This document shows, piece by piece, positions 17,053 to 25,194 of a DNA stretch of 34,961 bases. The position numbers were made by a program, and so were the translations under genes. The notes under the pieces were generated by a model. It made no database searches and was not told the origin of the DNA. It saw only the letters and a list, made by a program, of their open reading frames with translations. Position 1 is the first letter of the stretch. Every line of letters starts with the position of its first letter. The DNA is from Halobacteriales archaeon QS_1_68_20 (GTDB taxonomy: Archaea > Halobacteriota > Halobacteria > Halobacteriales > PXRE01), in the NCBI GenBank assembly GCA_003021085.1, contig PXRE01000022.1, positions 1 through 34,961 on the forward strand, written 5' to 3'.

Positions 17053-18189
17053 TCAGCGGTCGGGGTGTTCCTCCAGCGCCGCTGCCAGTTCGTCGCGGCG
17101 CTCCCGCACCGTCGAGAGTTCGGCCTCGACCTCGCCGCGAGCGACCATGTCGCGTTCGCTCCGGGACAGTTCCTCGTGGGCGACCGCGGCGTCCTGGAGT
17201 CGTTCGTAGTCGAGTTTCGCGGGCAGGCGGCGCACCGTGCGGAGCGTTTCGAGTACGTCCTCGCCGGCGAACCGGCGGACGACCGACTCGTACTCGCTGG
17301 TCCGGAACCGGAGCGCCTCGGCCGACGGCGGCGGCCACCCGACGGTCAACGGGTCGGCGTCCAGGCGTTCCAGGTACGTCTGCTGGGTCGCCACCGCCCG
17401 CTTCAGCGACGTGGCGTCCTCGACGTAGTGCGAGAGTTTCGAGCGGGAGTAGTTGGCGTACTCCAGTAGTTTCGGAATCGGTTCCGTCCCGGCCTCGTTG
17501 TCGGCGACGTACGCCCGGAGGTCCTCGGGGGGCTGGCGGTACTCGACCAGCGGGTACCACGCGGTAGCCGCGACGACGTCCAGCACTTCGCTGGCGCTCG
17601 CCTCCCGCTTGAACGTCTCGAACGCCTTCGAGACCGCGCCGTCGTAGGCCTCGACCGGGTTCCGGAGGCGCTCGAGGGGGGCGTCCAGGTCCGCCTGCCC
17701 GAGTTCGCGCACCCGCCGGAGGTCGGTGACGCGCTCGTCGAGTTCCCGGCGCCTGTCCGCGACCCGACGACGGGCCGCCCGGTACCGGTCCAGGGCCTCT
17801 CTGCGCTCGTCCAGGCGGTCGATCAGGTCCTCGACGGGGTCCAGCAGGTCGTGGGCGCGCTCGAAGTCCGACTCCGAGAGGCGGCGCTGGTCGAGGGCGT
17901 CCTCCGCGGCCTCGAAGGCGTCGCGCTCCGGCAGGTCCTCCGAGAGGCCGTCCACGAACTCCGAGACCTCCCGTTCGAACTCGACGTAGGCCCGGAAGTC
18001 CCCGGTCCCCGTCGCCCGCTCGCGGTACCGCGCGAGCAACTTCGTGAACTCGTCGTGGGCGTCGGCCACTTCCCTGATCGTGTCCTCGCCGTACTCCTTG
18101 ACCTTCGCCTGGGCGCGCTCGACGGCGTCGTCGGCGCGTTCGAGTTCGGCGCGCAAGTCCGACGCCCGCGCGTCACTCGTAGACTGCAT
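17053..18189 (-). CDS. Coiled-coil haloarchaeal protein (DUF7118-like)
   Basis: 378 residues, soluble and highly charged. The first 200 residues are nearly continuous heptad-rich helix ([20 protein letters not shown], then [20 protein letters not shown] and [14 protein letters not shown]). A globular part follows with [20 protein letters not shown], the conserved aromatic cluster, and [19 protein letters not shown]. The C-terminus returns to coiled coil. The family name is from memory and uncertain; the role is unknown. The ATG at 18189 overlaps the end of hisI by 17 bases, so the two are likely one operon, and a 32-residue frame follows it. Confidence 0.75.
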   Translation of the reverse strand: MQSTSDARASDLRAELERADDAVERAQAKVKEYGEDTIREVADAHDEFTKLLARYRERATGTGDFRAYVEFEREVSEFVDGLSEDLPERDAFEAAEDALDQRRLSESDFERAHDLLDPVEDLIDRLDERREALDRYRAARRRVADRRRELDERVTDLRRVRELGQADLDAPLERLRNPVEAYDGAVSKAFETFKREASASEVLDVVAATAWYPLVEYRQPPEDLRAYVADNEAGTEPIPKLLEYANYSRSKLSHYVEDATSLKRAVATQQTYLERLDADPLTVGWPPPSAEALRFRTSEYESVVRRFAGEDVLETLRTVRRLPAKLDYERLQDAAVAHEELSRSERDMVARGEVEAELSTVRERRDELAAALEEHPDR

Positions 18190-18610
18190 CGGGGTCGAAC
18201 ACCTCCTCGCCCACGTGCTCGACGTCGAGTCGGAGGCCCTCGTCCGCACCGCTCTCGGTGGCGTCCTCGTCCGTGCCGTCCTCGTCGACGCCCTCGACGG
18301 CACGGTGGAAGCAGGAGTGGTATCCGGTGTGGCAGGCGCCGCCCGCCTGGTCGACGAGATAGAGGAGGGCGTCGCCGTCGCAGTCGACGCGGACCTCCCG
18401 GATACGCTGGACGTGGCCGCTGGTCGCGCCCTTCTGCCAGAGTTCGTCACGGCTCCGGGAGTAGTAGTGGGCAAGCCCCGTCTCGACGGTCCGCTCGACC
18501 GCCTCGCGGTCGGCGTACGCCAGCATCAGTACCTCGCCGGAGTCTGCGTCCTGGGCGACCGCGGGGACCAGGCCGTCCTCGAACGCAAGGTGGACCTCCG
18601 ACTCGCTCAT
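18173..18610 (-). CDS. hisI: Phosphoribosyl-AMP cyclohydrolase
   Basis: Third step of histidine synthesis: opens the adenine ring of phosphoribosyl-AMP using Zn2+ and Mg2+. The 145-residue protein has all signatures: [40 protein letters not shown], and the metal sites in [14 protein letters not shown] and [11 protein letters not shown], where Asp-x-Asp-x-Asp-like and Cys residues bind metal. The C-terminal extension ([16 protein letters not shown]) is acidic and typical of halophiles. No HisE (pyrophosphohydrolase) domain is fused. It overlaps the coiled-coil gene downstream. Confidence 0.96.
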   Translation of the reverse strand: MSESEVHLAFEDGLVPAVAQDADSGEVLMLAYADREAVERTVETGLAHYYSRSRDELWQKGATSGHVQRIREVRVDCDGDALLYLVDQAGGACHTGYHSCFHRAVEGVDEDGTDEDATESGADEGLRLDVEHVGEEVFDPDAVYE

Positions 18611-18694
18611 GTGCGAACGTTGCCGCTGGCCGGGATAGGTCTTTTGCGTTCGTGTCAGTCCTGGTCGGAGACGAAGTCCGACACGGTAGTTGCA

Positions 18695-19783
18695 CTACCC
18701 GAGTCCGAGCGCCCGCAGTGCCGAGAACAGCAGGTCGCCGTACAGCAATCCGACGACCAGGCCCAGGAAGATGGGCACGATGAACGGGATGCCCGGCGAG
18801 TACCAGACCCGGTCGCGGGTCGTCAGCACCTCCAGGCCACCCCGGAGGTCCGCGGCCGTCGTCCCCCATGCCGATCCCACGTCGTCGAGGAACGCCGCTG
18901 CACCCCAGGGGTCGTCGTACGCCTGTTCGGATTGGGCGGACTGCTCGGGCCGGGGGTCCGCCTGAACCCCCTCGTCGTCCGCCTCCCGGCCCTCGGTCGT
19001 CGCCCCGTCCGACCGTCCGGGGTCGTCCCTCCCTCCCTCGACCCCGCCATCGGGAACGATTGCCCCGTCCGTAGGGTCGCCAGGGTCCTCGGGGAGCGAG
19101 GCGGCGTCGCGGTACTGCTCGGGGTCGGCCCGGAGGTCCGTCAGGTCGACCCCGCGCCACCGGATGTACATCCGGAGGGCGTCCAGATCCAGCCCTCGCC
19201 GGGTGTACCCCTCGGGTGTCTCCAGCAGACTCCCGTGGCGCTTTGGGACCGACGAGGCGGGCACCCGCTTGCCGACGAACGCCAGCCGTGACCGGTTCCC
19301 GGCCAGCAGGTTCCGGACGGCGAGGTAGGCCGGGTAGGTGGCCGACAGCAGGGCCGCGTTGGTCAGGATGGCCAGCGAGAAGACGCCGAGCGCGGACCGC
19401 CCGACGGCCGGCGGGACCACGAACACGTCACCGCCGACGGTGAGGACGTAGGTGGGGAACGTCGGCAACAGGACCGCCAGCGCCATCACGGCCTTGGCGT
19501 CCGCGCCCCCGAAGCCGCCGAGTCGCCAGATCAGGTACGACAGCGGGACGACCATCCCGAGGCTCACCGCGACCCGGACGACGAACAGGCGCGCCTGGAC
19601 AGTGTCGACCCCCGCGAGGACGCCCAGTTGCCAGGCTTCCCAGGCGAGGAGGGCGGCGCCCAGCGCCGCCAGGGGGTACCACACGCGGTTGGGGACCCGC
19701 CTGACCTTCACGTCACGCCAGGCCGCCCAGCCGAGCGCGGGGACCGCAACCAGCCGCAAGAGGTCCGGTACGTCGGCGACCAC
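18695..19783 (-). CDS. A24-family prepilin peptidase (PibD-like)
   Basis: Membrane aspartyl protease that removes the class III signal from archaellins and pilins. The two catalytic aspartates are visible: Asp24 in WRDVKVRRVPN at the end of helix 1 and Asp95 in GGFGGADAKAVMALAVL, the GxGD-like site. About six to eight membrane segments are seen. Residues about 210-315 are a large, acidic, disordered cytoplasmic insert (for example PDGGVEGGRDDPGRSDG), after which the last helices (SPGIPFIVPIFLGLVVGLL) complete the fold. The start is GTG at 19783. At 362 residues it is longer than bacterial relatives because of this insert. Substrates are not in the window, although a MinD4-like positioning protein is. 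Confidence 0.85.
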   Translation of the reverse strand: MVADVPDLLRLVAVPALGWAAWRDVKVRRVPNRVWYPLAALGAALLAWEAWQLGVLAGVDTVQARLFVVRVAVSLGMVVPLSYLIWRLGGFGGADAKAVMALAVLLPTFPTYVLTVGGDVFVVPPAVGRSALGVFSLAILTNAALLSATYPAYLAVRNLLAGNRSRLAFVGKRVPASSVPKRHGSLLETPEGYTRRGLDLDALRMYIRWRGVDLTDLRADPEQYRDAASLPEDPGDPTDGAIVPDGGVEGGRDDPGRSDGATTEGREADDEGVQADPRPEQSAQSEQAYDDPWGAAAFLDDVGSAWGTTAADLRGGLEVLTTRDRVWYSPGIPFIVPIFLGLVVGLLYGDLLFSALRALGLG

Positions 19784-19878
19784 GTGATTACTGGCCGTGG
19801 CTTCCGGGATAGACCTTGCGGTGGCACTCGGGTCGATAATCTAGACCTGTATCTGGAACAACTGAAGAGCCCCGCACG

Positions 19879-19981
19879 TTCTCCGCAGACGGTATCTCGG
19901 TCGACAACACGCAGAAAGCTCCCGTGGGCTCTCCTCTGACGGTTGCTTGGTCAGCAATGGGCAGAAAGCCCCCGCGCGCTC
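19879..19981. repeat. Two diverged tandem copies of a roughly 50-base repeat
   Basis: 19879-19931 and 19929-19981 align over 53 bases with 39 identical positions. Shared blocks include TCTCC, GACGGT, TCGGTC/TTGGTC, GCAGAAAGC and CCCG, ending in GCTC. It is non-coding; origin unknown, perhaps a duplicated regulatory element or an intergenic haloarchaeal repeat. Confidence 0.6.
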
Positions 19982-20046
19982 GACTCGCGCGGCTCGCGGG
20001 AACGGCACGGCGGCCGCGCCAGCGCGCGCCACGGTGGCTTGTCGAG

Positions 20047-20078
20047 CATATCTGAACATATGCACATATATTCATATA
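20047..20078 (+). promoter_or_regulatory. Cluster of four CATAT boxes
   Basis: CATAT begins at 20047, 20057, 20065 and 20073, spaced 10, 8 and 8 bases, in an AT-rich island. This could be a regulator array or overlapping TATA boxes. It lies 100 bases before the next ATG (20178), too far for a leaderless start from it. Confidence 0.35.
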
Positions 20079-20177
20079 CGCCCGGACGTCTGCCTCCCAG
20101 GGCACAGGAGACACCGGGAAATTCCGCCTCGCTGATCGTCCAGTACAGCTAAGGGATCGACGACCGACGGGGTCGAC

Positions 20178-20357
20178 ATGGCCTCAGAAGGCGACCCGAG
20201 GGTGCTGGCCGTGATGAACCTCGTGCTGTCGTTCGTGTTCAGCTACGGGGTCGCCCGGCTGGTGGGGCTCACCAGCATCGCGGAGTTCTCCTGGGAGACG
20301 GTCCTGTTCGGGGCGGCGATGCTGTTCGTCGTGACGTGGATCGTCGTGATGCGGTGA
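20178..20357 (+). CDS. 59-residue two-helix membrane protein
   Basis: MASEGDPRVLAVMNLVLSFV opens the product, then FSYGVARLVGLTSIAEFSW, then a second hydrophobic stretch ETVLFGAAMLFVVTWIVVMR at the end. Two membrane segments are joined by a short polar loop, with a charged head of seven residues. I do not recognise a family, but frame, composition and codon use match the GC-rich neighbours, and the TGA (20355-20357) is directly adjacent to the stop of the convergent SRPBCC gene (20358-20360). Such tight convergence supports both genes. The function is unknown. Confidence 0.75.
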   Translation: MASEGDPRVLAVMNLVLSFVFSYGVARLVGLTSIAEFSWETVLFGAAMLFVVTWIVVMR

Positions 20358-20768
20358 TCACTCGACGCCCTCGGCCAGCGCGGCCAGCGCCCGGCGGAGT
20401 TCCGCCCGGCGCTTCCACGCGGCGACGCGGTCGGTGACCGCCGACAGCGGTAACCCCAGGTCCACGACGGAGGTCATCGTCAACCGCGTCCCGTCGTCCT
20501 CGCGGACCAGCGACAGCGCCGTCTCCATCTCCTCGAAGGGCCCGTGGTCGCCGACCTGCTCGTAGACGTAGCCGTCTTCCGTCTCCCGGAACGCGAACGT
20601 CGCCGAGATGCCCCGGCCCTCTGCGTGAACCTCCCAGCCGTCGCCGGTCTCCTCGACGTCGGCCACCTCGAAGGTCCCCTCGGCCGCGACGATGGCCGAC
20701 GGTGAGAGCGCCGACCGGATCTCCGGCGGCGTGGCGGCCACGAACTGCGAGGCCTCGACCTCGACCAT
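20358..20768 (-). CDS. SRPBCC-fold (CoxG/polyketide cyclase-like) protein
   Basis: A 136-residue protein starting MVEVEASQFVAATPPEIRSA, the first strand and helices of the START-like fold. Then come alternating strands (GTFEVADVEETGDGWEVHAE, ATFAFRETEDGYVYEQV, LSLVREDDGTRLTMTSVV) and the C-terminal helix VAAWKRRAELRRALAALAEG. It may bind a lipid or other small hydrophobic ligand. It is distinct from the other SRPBCC protein at 16413-16889. The ATG at 20768 is well supported by the fold. It ends one base from the convergent small membrane gene. Confidence 0.82.
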   Translation of the reverse strand: MVEVEASQFVAATPPEIRSALSPSAIVAAEGTFEVADVEETGDGWEVHAEGRGISATFAFRETEDGYVYEQVGDHGPFEEMETALSLVREDDGTRLTMTSVVDLGLPLSAVTDRVAAWKRRAELRRALAALAEGVE

Positions 20769-20860
20769 GGCTGTCGGCGGTTCGACCCCCGCTGTAAAAG
20801 GCGTAGGGGGCTACCTCCGTCGGCCAGCTCCTGCCTCCCACGGTGCGCGAACCGGGTCGG

Positions 20861-21665
20861 TCACGACCGACTGATCCGCGGGGCGACGACGTACCGGACG
20901 GACCCGCCGGCCAGGTCGAACGTCAGGTCCAGCGGCGTCTCCTCGCCGAGTCGAACGTCGACGGACGCGTCCGCGGGCACGACGCGGGCGACGGAGTCGA
21001 GGTACGACACCGAGAACAGTGCGTGGGCGTCGTCGGCGTCGAACGACTCGCACTCCTCGGCGGGGTACTCGACCGCCACGGAGTCGGTGTCGCCGTCGGT
21101 GTCGGTGTCGGTGTCGCCGTCGGCGCTGGCGTAGAGGCGGTCGCCCGTCGGCACCCAGCGCGAGGGGTTCGGACACCATGTCGGCCGCCCGGACGGCCTG
21201 GACGAGGTCCTGGCCGTGGAGAGTGATCGACGCCGGGAGTTCGGGGAATCCGGAGGCGTCCGGCGGCGACCGGATGGCGTCGGGGTCCATCAACCCGAGC
21301 GTGTAGGACAGTTCGCCGACGCGGAGGTGTAGCGTCCGCGTCTCGGCGTCCAGTCGCATCCGGACGGGTTCGTCACCGTCGGCCATCCCGACGACGTCAC
21401 TGAGTCGGTCGAGGTCGACGCCCATCGTCGTCTCCCCGGCGTCGTAGGACGCGAACGCGCTCGCCGGCAGGTCCAGCGAGACCATGGCGACGGTCGCGGG
21501 GTCCTGGGCGTCGACGGCGAGTCCCTCCGGACTCACCCGGACGACGCACTCGTCGACGAGCGCCTGCACGGCGGCGAGCGCGTCCCCTAGCGTCGAGGAA
21601 TCGACGGTCGCGTCGAAGGTCGGTTCCAGTGGTTCGTCTCCTCGTGTGGTAGCGTGCTGGTTCAT
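20861..21665 (-). pseudogene. Divergent PCNA-like sliding clamp, interrupted by one frameshift
   Basis: From ATG 21665 a 14-residue head is followed by TFDATVDSSTLGDALAAVQA and LVDECVVRVSPEGLAVDAQD, matching the first half of archaeal PCNA. Then come VGMADGDEPVRMRLDAETRT and LHLRVGELSYTLGLMDPDAI, and the second domain starts ITLHGQDLVQAVRAADMVSE. Near 21144-21146 one base is missing (GGG for GGGG on the minus strand), after which the protein continues as DRLYASADGDTDTD...ESFDADDAHALFSVSYLDSV to the canonical end YVVAPRISRS. Typical archaeal PCNA starts with MFKAIVSADTL, so this one differs and may be a second, paralogous clamp. It has an acidic Asp-Thr repeat loop in domain 2. A minus-strand TATA-like GGTATATCG lies near 21718-21725. 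Confidence 0.8.
21083..21124. repeat. Hexanucleotide repeat coding for an Asp-Thr loop
   Basis: GGTGTC/GCCGTC hexamers are repeated seven times in a row (GACACC/GACGGC on the coding strand), giving GDTDTDTDGDTD in the PCNA-like protein. The unit keeps the frame, so slippage would change loop length without breaking the gene. It does not explain the nearby one-base indel at 21144. Confidence 0.7.
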
Positions 21666-21992
21666 TCGTGGTGAACGTGGGTCTGTCGGCGAGCGATGCG
21701 ACTACCGGAGGGCAAACGATATACCGGCGGCACGTCCACCCACGAACGGTGGCACGGGCCGGTTCCCGTCGCCGCTCCGACGCCGCCCCGCTCCCCCGGG
21801 ACTCGTTCCTGCGGTGACGCTCGTCCACGACCGTCCGCCCGAGCGGCCACACCGGCGATGTCCCGCGTATCCTCCCCGACTCGGAACTCGGTGTTAAGGA
21901 TTTTGTAGTATATCTATCACTATCGGTGGTGAGTAATCGGAAGTGGATTATATTTATAACCAATCACCCAATTTCGTAACCCGATACCGATT
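21666..21992. other. 327-base divergent intergenic region
   Basis: No gene is supported. The left part carries the minus-strand TATA-like box of the PCNA-like gene. The right end (21895-21992) is AT-rich, with TATATTTATAACC at 21949-21961, about 32-44 bases before the ATG at 21993, as the promoter of the next gene. A second AT block (TTTTGTAGTATATC) lies at 21900-21915. Confidence 0.6.
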
Positions 21993-22559
21993 ATGGCCGG
22001 GAGAAGCGACGGCCGTGACCGTGGCGTCCTGAGCCGGGCGGATCGAACGTACTTGCGCGGGGAAGCCGGCCTCTCCAGCGTCCAGGCCGAGCGGAACGCG
22101 CGCGCCCGGATCCGGAACCGGGTGTACGACGCGCTGCTGGACTTCGAGGTGCTGGTCGAGCACCTCTCCGACCGGGACCGTGAACTCGTGTTCGGTAAAC
22201 GGGTCTCCGAGGAGGGAACGGCGGCGTTCGACGCGCTGATCTCGACGGTGGCGCTGTTGTACGACGGGATCGAGCGGACGGATCTGGACTTCGAGACCGT
22301 GCTCCGGGAGGGGATCAACCTGGCCGAGGCGAGCGACGACCGGGCGGCGACCGTCGAACTGGACGTGACATTCCACGCGCTGGACGCCGACCACCTGCGG
22401 GAGAAACTCGACCGCGGGGAGTCGCTGTCGCTGACCGAGATCGCGTACCTCTACGAGTCCGACGAGGTGGGCCGGGACGAACTCGCGGAGTACTTCGACG
22501 CGTCGCGGTCTCCCGATCTCGACGACGGCCGGGTCCAGTCGAAAGTCACCGACTACTGA
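21993..22559 (+). CDS. Conserved-looking haloarchaeal protein of unknown function
   Basis: 188 residues, soluble and mostly helical. It starts MAGRSDGRDRGVLSRADRTY; the segment LSRADRTYLRGEAG followed by SVQAERNARARIRNRVYDAL and LDFEVLVEHLSDRDRELVFG is, from memory, a recurring haloarchaeal N-terminal domain (often seen next to regulators or mobile regions), but I cannot name it. Helices then continue to VTFHALDADHLREKLDRGES and IAYLYESDEVGRDELAEYFD, the last part resembling a small helical bundle. No catalytic motif is visible. Tail-to-tail overlap of seven bases with the Rieske-like gene (22553-22559). A strong TATA box precedes it. Confidence 0.75.
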   Translation: MAGRSDGRDRGVLSRADRTYLRGEAGLSSVQAERNARARIRNRVYDALLDFEVLVEHLSDRDRELVFGKRVSEEGTAAFDALISTVALLYDGIERTDLDFETVLREGINLAEASDDRAATVELDVTFHALDADHLREKLDRGESLSLTEIAYLYESDEVGRDELAEYFDASRSPDLDDGRVQSKVTDY

Positions 22560-23388
22560 TCGACGGTCCCCTCGGCGACGTCGAACGGATCGAACAGCGA
22601 CTCGTGGCGAGGACAGTACGCGAGGTCGCCGCCGCCGACCTCCTCGCTGGCCTCGGAGCCCTTGAACGCCGTGGTCGCACAGTCGTTCGGACACAGTGGC
22701 GCCCAGGCGACGAAGTCGAGGTCGGTGGTGGCGAACAACCAGTCGTCGCTCGACCGGAGTTCCGAGACCCGGGGGCGCCGCACGACCTGCACCCCGAAGG
22801 GAGGGCTCGAGCCACGGGAGCGCCAGGTCGCCATCGCCGGCTTGCCGAGGTCGGCGGTGCCGATGCCGTTGCCCCAGGACTCGTAGTCCTCGAAGGAATC
22901 GACGTGGAGTCGGTCCCCGGGAGATAGCTCGTCGGCCTGCCAGTCGTAGGGTGGATCGGGAGCAGCCCGGAGGTAGGTGTCCTGATCCGCGCCCGCCTCG
23001 AACCCGTCGTGGTCGCTGAACCCGCAGTAGCGGAACCAGGCCGCCGAGAAGCGGAGGTCCAGGATCTCGCTGGCCGGGGTTCCGTTCTCGGACTCCTCGG
23101 GCCAGAAGCCCCGGAGGAAGCCCTCGTCGTCGACCCGGATCGGCACCTGCTGGAGCGGCCGGTTCGCCGGCCCGGCGACGTTCCGGGGCCACGATAGACG
23201 ACTCCGTCACCCTGGGAGCCGCCGGGGTCCGTCCACGTCGCGGTCGACTGCCCGGGATCCGTCCGTGAGGAGTCATCACCTCCCGAGGGCCAGTCCGTCG
23301 CCACGGCGGCGGCACCCGCGACGAGGAGCGATCCGCCGGCCAACCCGGCGAGCAACTGTCGCCGCGATCCGCCAGTCGAACCGGGCAT
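22553..23388 (-). pseudogene. Tat-exported Rieske-like protein with incomplete cluster ligands, frameshifted
   Basis: Start ATG 23388 gives a twin-arginine signal (GSRRQLLAGLAGGSLLVAGA). A frameshift lies in the minus-strand CCCC run (23185-23188), and adding one base joins it to NVAGPANRPLQQVPIRVDDE. The rest follows haloarchaeal Rieske (PetA-like) proteins: LRFSAAWFRYCGFSDHDGFE, YDWQADELSPGDRLHVDSF, WGNGIGTADLGKPAMATW. The cluster region reads LCPNDCATTAFKGSE and, 22 residues after the second cysteine, YCPRHESLFDPFDV. Rieske clusters need CxH and CxxH; here the first box is C-P-N, so the histidine is absent, and the second Cys of the disulfide pair in box two (CxCH in many) is also missing. 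It may therefore not bind a [2Fe-2S] cluster normally. Confidence 0.8.
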
Positions 23389-23576
23389 GCGCTGGCCTCC
23401 GACCGGGGAGCACGTGATTATTCCGGTCGCGCCGATCCCCGAAGAAACAAGCACCGGGAACAGGAGCGGGGTCCACCACGACGACGGTCCGCTCGGTCCA
23501 GGGGCGACGATGGCGGACGGCGGGACGCCCGTCCACGGTCACGGCCTCGCCAGACCACGACGTCAGGATGCGGCAG

Positions 23577-23927
23577 TCACGCCGGCACCACCCGGGGGTC
23601 GTCGAACAGCAGGTAGTAGCCGAGTCCCAGGACCGCCGGCAGCGCCGGCGCACCGATCACGAGGCCGGTCGTCCAGAGCACGATGGGGACGGCAGCGTCC
23701 CCGGCCGGAGACAGGAGGACGGCGAGCGCGAGCAAGCCGGCGAACAGCACGACAGTTCCGACGGCCCCGGAGACGGCGACGCGGCCGGCGACGTGGAGTC
23801 GGTCGTGGCCACGGCGCCGCCCGACGCCCGCGAGGACGGACCCGACGACGCCGTAGATGGCGCAGGACCCGCCGATCCACAGGACGGCCGGCACCAAGAG
23901 GTCGGCCGTCGTCAGCACCGCGCACAT
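23577..23927 (-). CDS. Small integral membrane protein
   Basis: 116 residues from ATG 23927 (MCAVLTTADLLVPAVLWIGG). Four hydrophobic stretches: the first through SCAIYGVVGSVLAGVG, then a basic loop GRRRGHDRLHVAGR, VAVSGAVGTVVLFAGLLALA, and LWTTGLVIGAPALPAVLGLG with YYLLFDDPRVVPA at the end. An in-frame GTG/ATG upstream (23993) would add a basic head with Ser-Pro residues and is less likely. I do not recognise a family. It lies between the Rieske-like gene and idsA, in opposite orientation to idsA. The 188 bases after it (23389-23576) contain no supported gene. Confidence 0.6.
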   Translation of the reverse strand: MCAVLTTADLLVPAVLWIGGSCAIYGVVGSVLAGVGRRRGHDRLHVAGRVAVSGAVGTVVLFAGLLALAVLLSPAGDAAVPIVLWTTGLVIGAPALPAVLGLGYYLLFDDPRVVPA

Positions 23928-24025
23928 CGGGAGCCCAGTCGGGGGCGGGAAACGTCGGCGTTTCGGTCGGCTGGACGGCCACGAATCCGTCACGTACTTC
24001 CCGCCCCGGGGCCGACGGACTGGTG

Positions 24026-24871
24026 ATGGAGTACCTGGACCACCGGCGGGAACTGGTCGACCAGCGCCTGTCGGCCGCCGTCGAGGAGGTGGAGCCGCCG
24101 GAACTCCAGGAGCAACTCGCCCACGTCACGCTGTCGGGTGGCAAGCGGGTCCGGCCGATGGTGACGGTGCTGGCCTGCGAGGCCGCGGGCGGCGAGGTCG
24201 AAGACGCCCTGGACTTCGCGGTCGGGATCGAACTGGTCCACAACGCCTCGCTGGTCATCGACGACATCATCGACGAGTCGGACCTCCGGCGGGGGAAGGC
24301 CAGCGCCTGGGCGGCGTTCGGCCACGGTCCCGCCATCGTCGCCAGCGACGGCCTGCTGGGCGAGGCGCTGGCGCTGTTCGTCAGGGAACCTGCGGCGATG
24401 CAGGCGGTCACGGACGCGATGGTCGAACTCGGCGGCGGCGAGGCGACCGAACTGGTCGACCGCCCCGACAGCGAGGGGGCCTACGTCGAACTCGCCCGCC
24501 GGAAGACGGGAGCGCTGTTCCGAGCGGCCGCGGAGGTCGGCGCCATCGCGGCCGACGCCGAGGCGGCGACGGTCTCGGCCTTCGGGGAGTACGCCGAACG
24601 GGTCGGCATCGCGTTCCAGATCCGTGACGATGTGCTGGACGCCACGGCCGACGCCGACGAACTCGGCAAGCCGACCGGCCAGGACGCCGAGATGGACCGA
24701 CCCTCGGTGGTGGAGGTGACCGACCTCACGCCCGCGGAGGCCAACGAGCGCGCCCACGAGCACAGCGACGCCGCCCTGGCCGCGCTGGGCACCGTCGACG
24801 CCCGCGGCAGCGAGGAGGCCCGGGCCTACCTCCGTGACCTCGCGGAGTTCGTGGTCGTTCGTGAGCGGTGA
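24026..24871 (+). CDS. idsA: Short-chain isoprenyl (geranylgeranyl) diphosphate synthase
   Basis: Trans-isoprenyl diphosphate synthase that makes C15/C20 diphosphates for archaeal ether lipids. 281 residues with substrate-binding SGGKRVRPMVTVLA, the first Asp-rich motif VIDDIIDESDLRRGK with DDIID near residue 81, KTGALFRAAAEVGA, and the second Asp-rich motif FQIRDDVLDATADADELG near residue 195, followed by KPTGQDAEMDRPS, where bacterial enzymes have GKxxGxDxxxxK. The start MEYLDHRRELVDQRLSAAV fits the usual first helix; the open frame further upstream is antisense to the small membrane gene. Chain length cannot be read with confidence. Confidence 0.93.
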   Translation: MEYLDHRRELVDQRLSAAVEEVEPPELQEQLAHVTLSGGKRVRPMVTVLACEAAGGEVEDALDFAVGIELVHNASLVIDDIIDESDLRRGKASAWAAFGHGPAIVASDGLLGEALALFVREPAAMQAVTDAMVELGGGEATELVDRPDSEGAYVELARRKTGALFRAAAEVGAIAADAEAATVSAFGEYAERVGIAFQIRDDVLDATADADELGKPTGQDAEMDRPSVVEVTDLTPAEANERAHEHSDAALAALGTVDARGSEEARAYLRDLAEFVVVRER

Positions 24872-25191
24872 GCGCAACGACTGAGAAAACTCGATACGCG
24901 CGTGTAGAAGGACGAGTGCTGAGCGGCGGCCTAACTTCGGCGTCAGTTCGGCAGTTCATCGTCGGACGCTGGCGCGCGCGAGCAACGCGCGCGAGGGACG
25001 AGTAACGCAGCGCAGTGAGTAACGCAGTCGGTTGGGGAGGGTGTGGCCACCCCTAGTCGCCCGGTCGCCGCGTCACGACAACCCGACGATCAAACGACGT
25101 CGCGCTCCCCTCGATTGCCGCAGACTGGACCGATAAACAGGACCACGGCAGATGGAACTCCGCGAAGTTAAGAGATCAGAAATCTGGATTC
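24872..25191. other. 320-base convergent intergenic region
   Basis: No gene seen. It separates idsA from the DUF373 gene, tail to tail. It contains a patch of short GC-rich direct and inverted motifs (GCGCGCGAGCAACGCGCGCG near 24971-24990, then AGTAACGCAG twice at about 25001 and 25018) and ends in an inverted repeat overlapping the DUF373 stop. Confidence 0.6.
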
Positions 25192-25194
25192 TTA
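25169..25194. terminator. Inverted repeat at the end of the DUF373 gene
   Basis: Arms TAAGA/TCTTA (25169-25173 and 25190-25194) and CAGA/TCTG (25177-25180 and 25183-25186) pair around an AA loop, with an unpaired GAT on each side. The right arm includes the TAA stop. It might act as a 3'-end or processing structure. Evidence is structural only. Confidence 0.35.

Larger units (their letters stand above)
19784..20177. other. 394-base non-coding stretch between the prepilin peptidase gene and the small membrane gene
   Basis: No supported gene. It holds the peptidase promoter side, two diverged copies of a 50-base repeat, a GC-rich inverted-repeat patch (20000-20035, CGCGCG-type) and the CATAT cluster. 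Open frames on both strands here are arginine-rich and lack family features. Confidence 0.6.

Noticed and set aside
19788..20114. 108-codon minus-strand frame in the gap after the prepilin peptidase gene
   Set aside because: It covers repeat and CATAT elements, has unusual Arg/Cys content and no recognisable features.
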